Origin: Arthrobacter sp. Hiyo8
GTDB taxonomy: Bacteria; Actinomycetota; Actinomycetes; Actinomycetales; Micrococcaceae
NCBI GenBank assembly: GCA_001549895.1
Contig: AP014719.1
Coordinates: 4,278,001 to 4,342,000, forward strand
Reading direction: 5' to 3'
DNA length: 64,000 nucleotides
Shown here piece by piece: positions 55,277 to 64,000 of the stretch. How positions within the stretch are numbered: the first letter of the stretch is position 1; every line of letters starts with the position of its first letter. The translations under genes were made by a program, and so were the position numbers. A model generated the notes under the pieces. That model was not told the DNA's origin. It saw nothing but the letters and a program-made list of their open reading frames with translations, and made no database searches.

Positions 55277-58200
55277 ATGGATAACGAGCAAGTTGTAGCC
55301 GCCGCCGAAGATGCGGCGTCCACCGAGACCACCGAAGCACCTAAAAAGGTCACCCGCACCCGCCGCAAGGCTGCACCGAAGACGGTCGCCGCGGATGAAG
55401 CCCCGACGCCGGAGCTGCCGCAACCGCCGCCGAGCCTGTCGCCGAAGCGAGCGACGCGGAAACGCCCAAGGCTCCCGTCCGGCGCACCAGGGCTCGAAAG
55501 AAGGTCGAAACCTCCGAGCCGCTGCCGGGTTTCGCTGAAGAAGCGTCCACGGAAGGTGGCGAGGCACCGGAGGCTGCTGCCGCCGTCGTACCTGAAATAG
55601 CACCAGAGGCCGAAGCCGCCCCGAAAAGCCGGTCCGCCGGCGTCGTACCGCGAGGGCAAAGAGCGCCGAGCCCGTTGCCGAAGAAGCCCCGGTTGAAACA
55701 CCGGCTGCCGACGTTGCGTCGCCCGGGGAAAACACTGTGGAGCCGCCGGCCGAGGAGCCCGCGCCCGAGGAAACCACCGGGGAGCCGGCCGTCGACGCCG
55801 AAGCCGCAAGTCCGATCGCGTCGCTGTTCCTGGAACCTGCCTCCGTCACGTCCATGATCTTCCAGGCACCTGACTTGAGCGCCGTTGTCCGTCCGGCCGT
55901 CGTCGACGAGGAACCGCGGGCCGAAGCTGAGGAAGGTTCCGAGGAGAACGAACTGGACGAAGCCGGCAGCCGCCGTCGGCGTCGCAGCCGTGGCCGTCGC
56001 GGACGCCGGGCACCGAGCGTGATGACGCGGGAGAAGAAACCTCTGCGGAATCCGAGGACGAGGCAGAAGCCGGTACCGAGGAGGCCCTCGAAGAAGGCGT
56101 GACCTCCCGCCGTCGCCGGCGCCGTCGTCGCGGCGATCAGGACCTGGAACTGACGGGCGGCGGAGACGACGATCCCCCCAACACTGTGACCCGCGTCCGC
56201 GCTCCCCGCGCGCACGTTGAGTCCACCAGCGGCTCCGACCGAGTCACGAGCGTCAAGGGCTCCACCCGCCTTGAAGCAAAGAAGCAGCGCCGCCGCGAAT
56301 CCCGCGAGACCGGCCGCCGCCGCCAGGTCATCACCGAGGCCGAATTCCTGGCCCGCCGTGAGTCCGTCGACCGCCAGATGATCGTTCGCCAGCGCGACGA
56401 CAGGATCCAGATCGGTGTCCTCGAAGACGGCGTGCTCGCGGAGCACTTCGTGTCCAAGACACAGCAGGATTCCCTCATCGGCAACGTCTACCTGGGCAAG
56501 GTCCAGAACGTGCTGCCGTCGATGGAAGCCGCGTTCGTAGACATCGGACGCGGCCGCAACGCCGTACTGTACGCCGGTGAAGTCAACTGGGATGCCGTCA
56601 CCCTGGAAGGCAAACCGCGCCGCATCGAGAACGCCCTGAAGTCAGGCGACTCCGTGCTGGTCCAGGTCACCAAGGATCCGGTGGGCCACAAAGGCGCACG
56701 CCTGACGAGCCAGATTTCACTTCCCGGCCGCTACCTTGTGTACGTACCGGGCGGGTCAATGACGGGAATTTCCCGCAAGCTGCCCGACGTCGAGCGCAAC
56801 CGCCTGAAGAAAATCCTCAAGGACCGCCTCCCGGAGAACGCGGGCGTTATTGTCCGCACCGCCGCCGAGGGTGCTTCCGAGGAAGAACTGACGCACGATA
56901 TCAACCGCTTGCGGGCCCAGTGGGAAGGCATCGAAAGCCAGTCCACGTCCACCAAGATCCTGGCTCCGGAACTGCTGTACGGCGAACCGGACCTCACCAT
57001 CAAGGTTGTCCGTGACGTCTTCAACGAGGACTTCTCCAAGCTCATCGTCTCCGGCGATGAAGCCTGGGACACCATCGAGGCCTACGTCACGTACGTGGCG
57101 CCGGACCTGGTGGGACGCCTCGAGAAGTGGACCTCGGACCAGGACATTTTCTCGGCATGGCGTGTGGACGAACAGATCCACAAGGCCTTGGAGCGCAAGG
57201 TCTTCCTGCCCTCCGGTGGTTCGCTCGTGATCGACCGCACGGAGGCCATGACGGTTGTCGACGTCAACACCGGGAAGTTCACCGGCAGCGGCGGCAACCT
57301 CGAGGAGACCGTCACCAAGAACAACCTTGAGGCTGCCGAGGAAGTGGTCCGCCAGCTCCGCTTGCGCGACATCGGTGGAATCATCGTCATCGACTTCATC
57401 GACATGGTCCTGGAATCCAACCGCGATCTCGTGTTGCGCCGCCTGGTCGAGTGCCTCGGCCGGGACCGTACCAAGCACCAGGTCGCCGAGGTGACCTCGC
57501 TTGGATTGGTCCAGATGACCCGCAAGCGCATGGGCACCGGCCTGCTGGAGGTCTTCGGCGAGCAGTGCGAGACGTGCGCAGGGCGCGGAATCGTCACGCA
57601 CGACGAGCCCGTGGAGCACCGTCGGGCCAACGTCGTGGCAGCTGAACACCACCACCCGCGCACGGAGTCACAGCCAGCCGTCCGCCCCGAGCAGCGCAAG
57701 CGTCGCCGCGGCCGCGGCACGGGGCCCGGGACCACTGAACTGCCCGTCACCCCTCCGGTGCCGGTCCACACTGTGGAATCCACCGACCCGAACCGGCAGG
57801 CAGCCACCCGCGCAGCCCTTGCCACCATCGCGGCTGCAGCCCACGCTGCCCACCTGCACGACGACGAGCTCCACCACGCGGCGGAATTGCTCGCCGACGG
57901 GCACGCAGCGGAAGTAGCCCCGGTCCAGGCCCCAGCGGCCCCGGTCCAGGCTCCGGCCGCTGCTTCGAGTGGCGAGGAACGTTCGAAGCCTGTGCTGCGA
58001 TTCGGCGGCGAGGAAGTTGCGTTGCCTTTCGTCCACCACGAAGAGGAGGCTGCAAGTGGCACACCTGCCATGAGCCTGGACCTATTGGCACAGGCATTCG
58101 CAGGCCTCGGAGAAGCTCCGGACACCGCCACGACGTCAACGTCAGCCAAGGAAACCCCCGCAGAGGCCCCGCAGCCGTTGCAAGCGGTGAATCCCCGGAC

Positions 58201-58415
58201 TCGGGTTCGCGTGGACGCCGAGGCCGACGCAACCGTAGCGCCAGCCGGGCCCAGGGTGCCGCCAACGCCACCAACGTGGAGCACCACGAGGTTGCCGCGG
58301 CTGCTTCCGGTGGGCCGCGCATGAGGCCAAGGCAGCAGACGCCGCCCCGACGAAGCCGACGGCGGCAGCGGAACCGATCATCCTCGGCGTCGGTGTGCCG
58401 AAGTCCGAACTCTGA
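55277..58415 (+). CDS. rne: Ribonuclease E/G family (frameshifted five times)
   Basis: About 1047 residues. N-terminal ~310 residues are low-complexity, acidic and Arg/Lys-rich (TRTRRKAAPKTV, then SRRRRRSRGRRGRR), as in actinobacterial RNase E where this flank holds protein-binding sites. Catalytic core: S1 domain VYLGKVQNVLPSMEAAFVDIGRGRNAVLY, VDVNTGKFTG and IIVIDFIDM with metal-binding Asp, zinc-link CETCAGRG. C-terminal tail is Ala/Arg-rich. Breaks: about 55414, 55624-55627 (AAAA for AAAAA), 56008-56010 (GGG for GGGG), 58182-58183, and 58312-58316 (GGGCC for GGGCCC). With these the frame runs to TGA 58413-58415. ATG at 55277. Processes rRNA and mRNA. Confidence 0.94.
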
Positions 58416-58431
58416 ACGCAGTACCGTGCCT

Positions 58432-58473
58432 AAGCCCCGGCCGTTTCCGCTCCTGTGGAAACCGCCGGGGTTT
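58432..58473 (+). terminator. Hairpin terminator after rne
   Basis: AAGCCCCGGCCGTTTCC (58432-58448) pairs with GGAAACCGCCGGGGTTT (58457-58473), two mismatches, 17 nt after the rne stop. Confidence 0.75.
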
Positions 58474-58566
58474 CGGCGTTGTGGGCCAATCCGCCGACCC
58501 TGGCAGTCCGGTTGCAAAGGGCGATTTCAGCGGGCGAGGCGTGATCAGGGTTAAGCTAGGGGACTG

Positions 58567-58642
58567 ACACGGGGTGCCGCGCACCGAGCCGGCTGAGACC
58601 AGACCCGTTGAACCTGTCCGGTTAGCACCGGCGAAGGGATGT
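58567..58642 (+). promoter_or_regulatory. TPP riboswitch (THI element)
   Basis: Conserved blocks of the thiamine pyrophosphate aptamer: ACGGGGTGCC, then GGCTGAGACCAGACC, the core CCGTTGAACCTG, and CCGGTTAGCACCGGCGAAGGGATGT. It ends within a few nt of the ThiD start (58648), so it probably hides the ribosome site (AAGGG at 58634-58638) when TPP is bound. Regulation of translation is inferred from the spacing. Confidence 0.95.
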
Positions 58643-58647
58643 CTCGC

Positions 58648-60165
58648 ATGACTGTTTCGGCGCAATCATCTGTCTACCCGCTCAAGGCCATCCAGCGCCC
58701 CATCCCCAGGGTCCTCAGCATCGCCGGCTCGGACCCCTCAGGTGGTGCCGGGATCCAGGCAGACCTGAAGAGCATTGCGGCCAACGGCGGCTACGGCATG
58801 GCCGTCATCACGGCGCTCACTGTACAAAACACACAGGGCGTCACTGGCGTCCATGTGCCTCCCGTGGAGTTCCTGCGCCAGCAATTGGACGCCATTAGCG
58901 ACGACATCACGGTTGATGCCGTCAAGATCGGCATGCTCGGGGACGCGGCGGTCATCCACGAAGTCCGCCGCTGGCTCGGCAAGGCGCGCCCCGCCGTCGT
59001 CGTCCTGGATCCGGTGATGATCGCGACCAGTGGCGACAGGCTCCTCGCGGAGTCCGCTGAAACCGCACTGCGGGAACTGCTGCCCCTCGCAGACTTGGTG
59101 ACCCCCAACCTTCCGGAATTGGCCATGCTGCTTGGCGAGCCTGTTGCCACTGATTGGGCATCGGCGTTGGAGCAAGGCAAGCGCCTGGCCGCTAGCTGCG
59201 GAAACACCGTCCTGGTGAAGGGGGCCATCTGCAGGGAGCCGGCTGCCCGATGCCCTGGTCAATACCGGGGGAGTCCTGAGCCAGGACGTGGTGGAATTCG
59301 CCGGCCAACGGGTGGAGACCCGCAATAGCCATGGGACGGGATGTTCCCTGTCGTCGGCGATGGCGACGGCCAAGGCGCGGCTCGGCGATTGGGAGTCTGC
59401 TTTGCGTGTCGTCAAGCCCTGGCTCCAGGAGGCGCTGACCCGGTCCGAGGTGCTGGAAGTAGGGAAGGGCAACGGGCCGATCCATCATTTCCACGCGCTC
59501 CAGCAGGCCCTTCAACCGGGGACTTCGCCGTCCGGATGTGGGACGCCGCCCAAACGGAACTGGCAGCCATTTATGGCTTGGACTTCATCCAGCACTTGCA
59601 ATCCGGTGGTCTCAGCGAAGCGCAGTTCAGCTACTACCTGTCCCAGGATGCCATCTATCTCAACGGCTATTCCAGGGTCCTGGCACGGGCAAGCGCCCTC
59701 GCTCCGAGTGAAACCGAACAGCTGTTCTGGGCCCGCGGCTCGCAGATGTGCCTTGAAGTCGAATCCGAGCTGCACCGGAATTGGCTCAGTGGACGCCAGG
59801 TGAGCGGAGAGCTGGGCCCGGTCACCAAGGCCTACGTGGACCACTTGCTGGCGGCATCGGCGTCGGGAAGCTATGCGGTGCTGGTTGCTGCCGTGTTGCC
59901 TTGCTACTGGTTGTACGCCGAGGTGGGACAGCGGCTCCACCATGGGTTTGTCGAGGCTGGAGCATCGGACAAGCACCCCTATGCGGATTGGCTGCGCACC
60001 TACGCGGACGAGGCGTTCGCGGAGGCCACCCGCAAGGCGATCGACATCACGGATGCCGCCGCGCAGGTTGCGTCGCCCGCGGAGCGCACAGCGATGATGG
60101 AGGCGTTTGCCCAATCCTGCCGCTATGAAACGGCGTTCTTCGATGCTCCAAGGTTGCACGGCTGA
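58648..60165 (+). CDS. thiD: ThiD-TenA fusion: HMP(-P) kinase with thiaminase II domain (frameshifted three times)
   Basis: About 506 residues. N-terminal ThiD (~1-280): VLSIAGSDPSGGAGIQADLKSI, VKIGMLGDAAVIHEV, VVVLDPVMIATSGDRLL, NSHGTGCSLSSAMA (catalytic anion hole). C-terminal TenA (~295-500): VRMWDAAQTELAAIYGLDF, YLSQDAIYLNGYSRVLARASALA, and the catalytic Cys in VLPCYWLYAEVG. The kinase makes HMP-PP; TenA salvages pyrimidine from degraded thiamine. Breaks: 59221-59224 (GGGG for GGGGG), 59246-59248 (CCC), 59518-59521 (GGGG for GGGGG). The last joins HHFHALQQALQPG to DFAVRMWDAA, making one ORF. If that base were truly absent they would be separate, with TenA lacking a good start. Confidence 0.88.
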
Positions 60166-60573
60166 GCCGGTCTTCCGGGGAGGAGGCACCGGAACGGGGC
60201 CTGTCCCCGCAGGCGTTGCAGCGTGTCGGCGTGAGGATCCGAGCTTTTCACGGCCGGCAGGGTAAGGTGGACGGGCACGGTACCGGATGGCGGCATAGCC
60301 AGTCTGTGGCAGCCATCACGTGGCAGCCTCCGGACCTGGCCTCATTTGCAGCCGAAGGCGAAACTAGCGTAATCTAGATCTTCGGTGCTTACGCCAACAC
60401 TTGGGTTATGCCCCTAGAAACCGTTCATTTGGAACTGACCTTTCATTTAGAACTATTCGAGGGATGACTCATGGATTCCGTACCGGAGTCCACGGCGTTG
60501 AGGCACAGCGTGAACCAGGCCCGTTTTTGGATCGGGGTTCCGCACGCAAATTTAGTAATAAACGTCGAGAGAA
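60166..60573. promoter_or_regulatory. Upstream region of rplU with direct repeats
   Basis: About 400 bp between thiD-tenA and rplU. Two direct copies of TTCATTTRGAACT lie at 60424-60436 and 60442-60454, 18 nt apart start to start, about 120 nt before rplU; each has GTTC/GAAC-like dyad symmetry. They may bind a regulator of ribosomal protein genes. A short ORF at 60471 overlaps rplU and is not believed. Confidence 0.4.
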
Positions 60574-60894
60574 GTGAGTGCCCAAGTGGTGTACGCGATT
60601 GTCCGCGCAGGCGGCCGCCAAGAAAAGGTTTCCGTTGGAGACTACGTAACCCTGAACCGCGTCCCCGGTGGAGCCGGCAGCACCCTTGAGCTGCCCGCAC
60701 TGCTCCTGGTGGACGGTGACAAGGTCACCTCCGCAGCTGCGGATCTGGCCAAGGTCAAGGTTACGGCTGAGATCCTCGAAGACCTCCGTGGTCCGAAGAT
60801 CGTCATCCAGAAGTTCAAGAACAAGACCGGCTACAAGAAGCGCCAGGGTCACCGTCAAGAACTGACCAAGATCAAGATCACCGGTATCAAGTAA
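60574..60894 (+). CDS. rplU: 50S ribosomal protein L21
   Basis: 106 residues from GTG 60574 (SAQVVYAIVRAGGRQ); GTG 60586 would give the more usual N-terminus VYAIVRAGGRQEKVS. Later LLLVDGDKVTSAAADLAKVKVTAEIL and KIVIQKFKNKTGYKKRQGHRQEL are typical of L21. Intact. Partner of rpmA 60 nt downstream. Confidence 0.97.
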   Translation: MSAQVVYAIVRAGGRQEKVSVGDYVTLNRVPGGAGSTLELPALLLVDGDKVTSAAADLAKVKVTAEILEDLRGPKIVIQKFKNKTGYKKRQGHRQELTKIKITGIK

Positions 60895-60953
60895 CCACTG
60901 GTTGCTGTTCAGGTTTTCAACAGATTCCCAGAATTTAAAGGCAGGCATTTCAA

Positions 60954-61217
60954 ATGGCACATAAAAAAGGCGCGAGCTCCACTCGCAACGGTCGTGACTC
61001 CAACGCCCAGTACCTCGGCGTGAAGCGCTTCGGTGGCCAGGTCGTTTCCGCAGGCGAGATCATCGTCCGCCAGCGCGGCACCCACTTCCACCCGGGCGCC
61101 GGTGTCGGCCGCGGTGGCGACGACACCCTGTTCGCCCTGCAGGCAGGCGCGGTTGAGTTCGGTACTCGCCGTGGCCGTCGCGTAGTGAACATCGTTGCTG
61201 CTGCAGCTGCAGAGTAA
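60954..61217 (+). CDS. rpmA: 50S ribosomal protein L27
   Basis: 87 residues, intact. MAHKKGASSTRNGRDSNAQ, GVKRFGGQVVSAGEIIVRQRG, FHPGAGVGRGGDDTLFAL; N-terminus reaches the peptidyl-transfer centre. Ends in an Ala-rich tail. Followed by a terminator, then obgE. Confidence 0.98.
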   Translation: MAHKKGASSTRNGRDSNAQYLGVKRFGGQVVSAGEIIVRQRGTHFHPGAGVGRGGDDTLFALQAGAVEFGTRRGRRVVNIVAAAAAE

Positions 61218-61236
61218 TAACACGTTCTGAACGGGT

Positions 61237-61272
61237 GGAGCGGGCCGTATGGCCCGCTCCATCTGTCTTTTT
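61237..61272 (+). terminator. Rho-independent terminator after rpmA
   Basis: GGAGCGGGCC (61237-61246) and GGCCCGCTCC (61251-61260) pair perfectly around GTAT, followed by TCTTTTT. obgE therefore needs read-through or its own promoter in the 90 bp that follow (CACTAGAATTTAC near 61279 is AT-rich). Confidence 0.9.
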
Positions 61273-61362
61273 AACCGCACTAGAATTTACTAGGGCGGGC
61301 GGCCGCGCGACAGCGGCGCAACACGCACTTCAAGCAGTAATTTCCACATAGAGGAGAAACAC

Positions 61363-62951
61363 GTGGCGACCTTCGTAGACCGGGTAGTACTTCACGTATC
61401 CGGCGGAACAGGCGGCCACGGCTGTGTTTCTGTTAAGCGCGAGAAGTTCAAGCCCTCGGTGGACCCGACGGCGGCAACGGCGGCAATGGCGGCGACGTCA
61501 TCCTGCGCGTCGATGCCCAAACCACCACCCTGCTTGATTACCACCACGCACCGCACCGCCACGCAACCAACGGCGGCCCGGGCATGGGCGACTGGCGGGG
61601 CGGCAAGAACGGTGAAACCCTCGTCCTTCCCGTCCCGGACGGCACGGTGGTCAAGACCAAGGACGGCGTCGTCCTTGCTGACCTCGTCGGCGAAGGCACC
61701 GAGTTCGTCGCCGCCGCAGGCGGCATGGGCGGCCTTGGTAACTCTTCGTTGTCTTCGCAGAAGCGCAGGGCGCCCGGTTTCGCCCTCCTCGGTATTGAAG
61801 GCGAGTCCAGCGACATCGTCCTGGAACTGAAGTCCATCGCAGACATCGCGCTGGTTGGCTTCCCCTCCGCGGGCAAGTCGAGCCTTGTCGCGGCGATGTC
61901 CGCGGCGCGGCCCAAGATCGCCGACTACCCGTTTACCACCCTGATCCCCAACCTTGGCGTGGTCCAGGCCGGTGACGTCCGGTTCACCATCGCCGACGTT
62001 CCCGGGCTGATCGAGGGCGCCAGCGAGGGCAAGGGCCTCGGCCACAACTTCCTGCGCCACGTAGAGCGTTGCGCCGCGCTGGTGCACGTGCTGGACTGCG
62101 GAACCTTGGAAGCGGACAGGGACCCGCTCACCGATCTTGCGATCATCGAGCAAGAGCTGGACAAGTACGCGGTGGACATGAGCTACGCCGGCGTTGACGG
62201 CGAAGTGGTCCCCTTGAACGAGCGCCCCAAGCTTGTGGTCCTGAACAAGGTGGACTTGCCTGACGGTCGGGATATGGCCGAGTTCGTCCGCCCAGAACTG
62301 GAACAGCGCGGCTACCGCGTCTTCGAAGTCTCTGCCACGAGCCATGAAGGCCTGCGCCAATTGAGCTTCGCCATGGGCGAGATCGTCATGGCCGCCCGCA
62401 AGGCCGTTGCGATTGCGCCTCCCAAGGTCGCAGCGCCTGTCCTGCGCCCCCGGGCCGTCAACGAGTCCGGCTTCAAGATCCGCCGCGAGGAGAAGAACCT
62501 CGAACCGCTCTTCCGCGTGCTCGGGGAAAAGCCGGTCCGCTGGGTCAAGCAGACCGATTTCACCAACGAAGAAGCCATTGGCTACCTCGCCGATCGACTG
62601 GCCAAGCTCGGCATCGAAAACGAGTTGTTCAAGATGGGTGCCGTTCCGGGCGACACCGTGGTGATCGGCGAGGAAGACGGCGTGGTGTTCGACTGGGAGC
62701 CCACCATGATGGCGGGCGCCGAACTCCTGGCGACGCCTCGAGGAACCGACATTCGCGTTGCCGACATCGGCGACCGTCCCACCCGTTCGCAGAAGCGCGA
62801 CGAGCAGCTCGAGCGCCGCGAGGCCAAGGCTGCAGCACGTGCCGAGCTCGAAGCCGAGCGGAAGGCGGGCATCTGGACCGAGTCCGTCAGCGGCCGCCGT
62901 CTGCCCAAGCCCCTGAAGGAAAGCGGCCTGGAAGCCGGAAATGACGACTAG
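61363..62951 (+). CDS. obgE: GTPase ObgE/CgtA (frameshifted near the N-terminus)
   Basis: About 529 residues. Obg fold at the N-terminus (TFVDRVVLHVSGGTGGHGCVSVKREKF, then GGPDGGNGGNGGDVIL after one base is restored at 61453-61455, CCC for CCCC). G domain: GFPSAGKSSL (P-loop), DVPGLIEGA (G3), NKVDL (G4), then the C-terminal OCT domain and an acidic/basic extension typical of actinobacteria. GTG start with GAGGAG upstream. Late ribosome assembly and stress control. Overlaps proB by 11 nt. Confidence 0.96.
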
Positions 62952-64000
62952 CACGGCCCGCATCGCTGAAGTCACCGAAGGCGACGACGCCGCGGAACGC
63001 CAGGCGTTGGCCGGCGCCAAGCGGATTGTGGTCAAAGTAGGTTCGTCCTCGTTGACCAGCATCAAAGGCGGCATCTCGGAGAAAGCGCTGACGGCCCTGG
63101 TCCACGCCCTGGCCGAGAAGCGCAATTCCGGGACGGAGATCATCCTGGTCTCCTCCGGTGCCATCGCGGCGGGTCTCGCACCGCTCGGGCTCGCCAAGCG
63201 TCCCAAGGACCTCGCCACGCAGCAGGCTGCGGCCAGTGTGGGCCAAGGGCTTTTGATGGCGCGCTATTCGCAGGCTTTTGCTGCGCACGGAGTCACGGTC
63301 AGCCAAGTCCTGTTGACTGCCGATGACCTGATGCGGCGCACCCAGCACAGCAACGCATACCGGGCGCTCGACCGCTTGCTGAACCTCGGCGTCGTGCCGG
63401 TCGTGAACGAAAACGACACCGTGGCAACCCACGAAATCCGTTTCGGTGACAACGACCGGCTGGCCGCCTTGGTGGCGCACCTTGTCCGGGCCGACGCGCT
63501 GGTCCTGCTGTCCGACGTCGACGCCCTGTATGACGGTCCGCCGTCGTTGGGTGCAAAGCGCATTCCGCTCGTCACCGGTCCCGCCGACCTCGTCGGCGTG
63601 ACCATCGGCAAGGCGGGCAAAGCCGGCGTCGGTACCGGAGGCATGACCACCAAGGTGGAGGCGGCCTCGATCGCCGCGGGCTCCGGCATCCACGCCCTCG
63701 TCACGTCCACGGCGAATGCCGCCGCTGCACTGGCCGGCGAGGACGTGGGCACTTGGTTCGCCATCAACGGCAACCGCAAACCGGTTCGCCTGCTGTGGCT
63801 GGCCCACCTCGCTTCGGTTCGGGGCCGTTTGATCCTCGACGACGGCGCCGTCAAGGCGGTGCGCGACCGTCACACCTCGCTGCTGCCCGCCGGAATATCG
63901 TCGGTGCAGGGGGACTTCGAGCCCGGCGATCCCGTGGAGATGGTTTCCGCCGACGGCACCGTGATTGCGAGGGGACTGGTGAACTACTCCGCGGAAGAGC
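62941..64000 (+). CDS. proB: Glutamate 5-kinase (3' partial)
   Basis: Open from ATG 62941, which overlaps the end of obgE, to the window edge; no stop in 353 codons. Kinase domain IVVKVGSSSLTS, SSGAIAAGL, VVNENDTVATHEIRFGDNDRLAALVA, then VGTGGMTTKVEAASIA (nucleotide site). C-terminal PUA domain begins near residue 285 (RGRLILDDGAVKAVRDR). First step of proline synthesis. Intact over its whole visible length. Confidence 0.97.
   Translation, partial: MTTSTARIAEVTEGDDAAERQALAGAKRIVVKVGSSSLTSIKGGISEKALTALVHALAEKRNSGTEIILVSSGAIAAGLAPLGLAKRPKDLATQQAAASVGQGLLMARYSQAFAAHGVTVSQVLLTADDLMRRTQHSNAYRALDRLLNLGVVPVVNENDTVATHEIRFGDNDRLAALVAHLVRADALVLLSDVDALYDGPPSLGAKRIPLVTGPADLVGVTIGKAGKAGVGTGGMTTKVEAASIAAGSGIHALVTSTANAAAALAGEDVGTWFAINGNRKPVRLLWLAHLASVRGRLILDDGAVKAVRDRHTSLLPAGISSVQGDFEPGDPVEMVSADGTVIARGLVNYSAEE

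Noticed and set aside
60471..60689. 72-residue ORF starting MDSVPES before rplU
   Set aside because: Overlaps rplU in another frame and becomes Arg/Pro-rich there, typical of an out-of-frame read.
61392..63218. 608-residue frame opposite to obgE and proB
   Set aside because: Antisense shadow spanning two conserved genes; no independent support.
1..64000. Programmed frameshifting or true pseudogenes as the reason for the broken genes
   Set aside because: Too many unrelated essential genes are hit, all one base short, mostly in G/C runs, without slippery sites plus pseudoknots, and with full conservation on both sides.
1..64000. Prophage, transposon, CRISPR array or defence island
   Set aside because: No integrase, transposase, phage structural gene or regularly spaced repeat was seen; the tRNAs at 13.9, 23.3, 36.9 and 37.1 kb are not followed by att-like repeats.

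Overview
This 64 kb window is chromosomal DNA from a high-GC actinobacterium, most likely an Arthrobacter-type member of the Micrococcaceae. The signs are a mycothiol-type DsbA-fold nitroreductase, an ultrashort-stem translational T-box before ileS, lipomannan-type GT-C mannosyltransferases, a long-form GAPDH, paired clpP1-clpP2-clpX, and the actinobacterial order ileS-folC-DUF4233-ndk-(VKOR)-rne-rplU-rpmA-obgE-proB. I see no prophage, transposase, CRISPR array or recognisable defence island; it is mostly core genome with a few less familiar genes.

Layout. 1-3.1 kb: gluconate/idonate metabolism (idnD-like end, FadR-type GntR regulator, gnd). 3.1-8.9 kb: SDR, cysE-cysK cysteine synthesis, msrA, Nif3-like protein, coiled-coil/zinc-ribbon protein, yaaA. 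8.9-11.4 kb: RNase P RNA and long GAPDH. 11.5-14.7 kb: membrane-anchored HNH nuclease, acyltransferase-like protein, def, tRNA-His, orn. 14.9-20.9 kb: four GT-C glycosyltransferases, two MptB-like and two GT87-like, as a duplicated set. 20.9-24.7 kb: AlkD-like glycosylase, map, GNAT, tRNA-Arg, unknown membrane protein. 24.9-31.5 kb: ssb, DUF6993-type lipoprotein, ettA, tesB, unknown protein, truncated haemoglobin, MscS channel, OsmC. 31.5-36.8 kb: pepN, DUF1648-like protein, rpiB, nei. 36.9-41.6 kb: tRNA-Gly, tRNA-Pro, tig, clpP1, clpP2, clpX. 41.7-48.1 kb: nitroreductase, fpg, valS, DUF488, methyltransferase, SDR. 48.1-54.8 kb: T-box, ileS, folC, DUF4233, ndk, VKOR. 55.2-64 kb: rne, TPP riboswitch, thiD-tenA fusion, rplU, rpmA, obgE and the start of proB.

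The dominant oddity is technical. About half of the protein genes, including essential ones (tig, def, map, clpX, valS, ileS, rne, obgE, orn), are broken by frameshifts. In every case I examined, adding one base restores the family sequence, nearly always in a short G/C run; none needs a base removed. I count about 59 such sites, close to one per kb. This is the signature of uncorrected homopolymer deletions in the sequence, not gene decay. I give the full span of each such gene as one CDS and name the break points. Protein lengths quoted for them assume the missing bases are restored.

Real biology worth following up: two paralogous GT87 genes that both seem to start at AUU behind good Shine-Dalgarno sites; the duplicated mannosyltransferase set; a ThiD-TenA fusion under a TPP riboswitch; the ileS T-box with a visible sequestrator; a zinc-ribbon protein that lost one metal-binding pair; a palindromic element beside yaaA; and several conserved genes without a known role.
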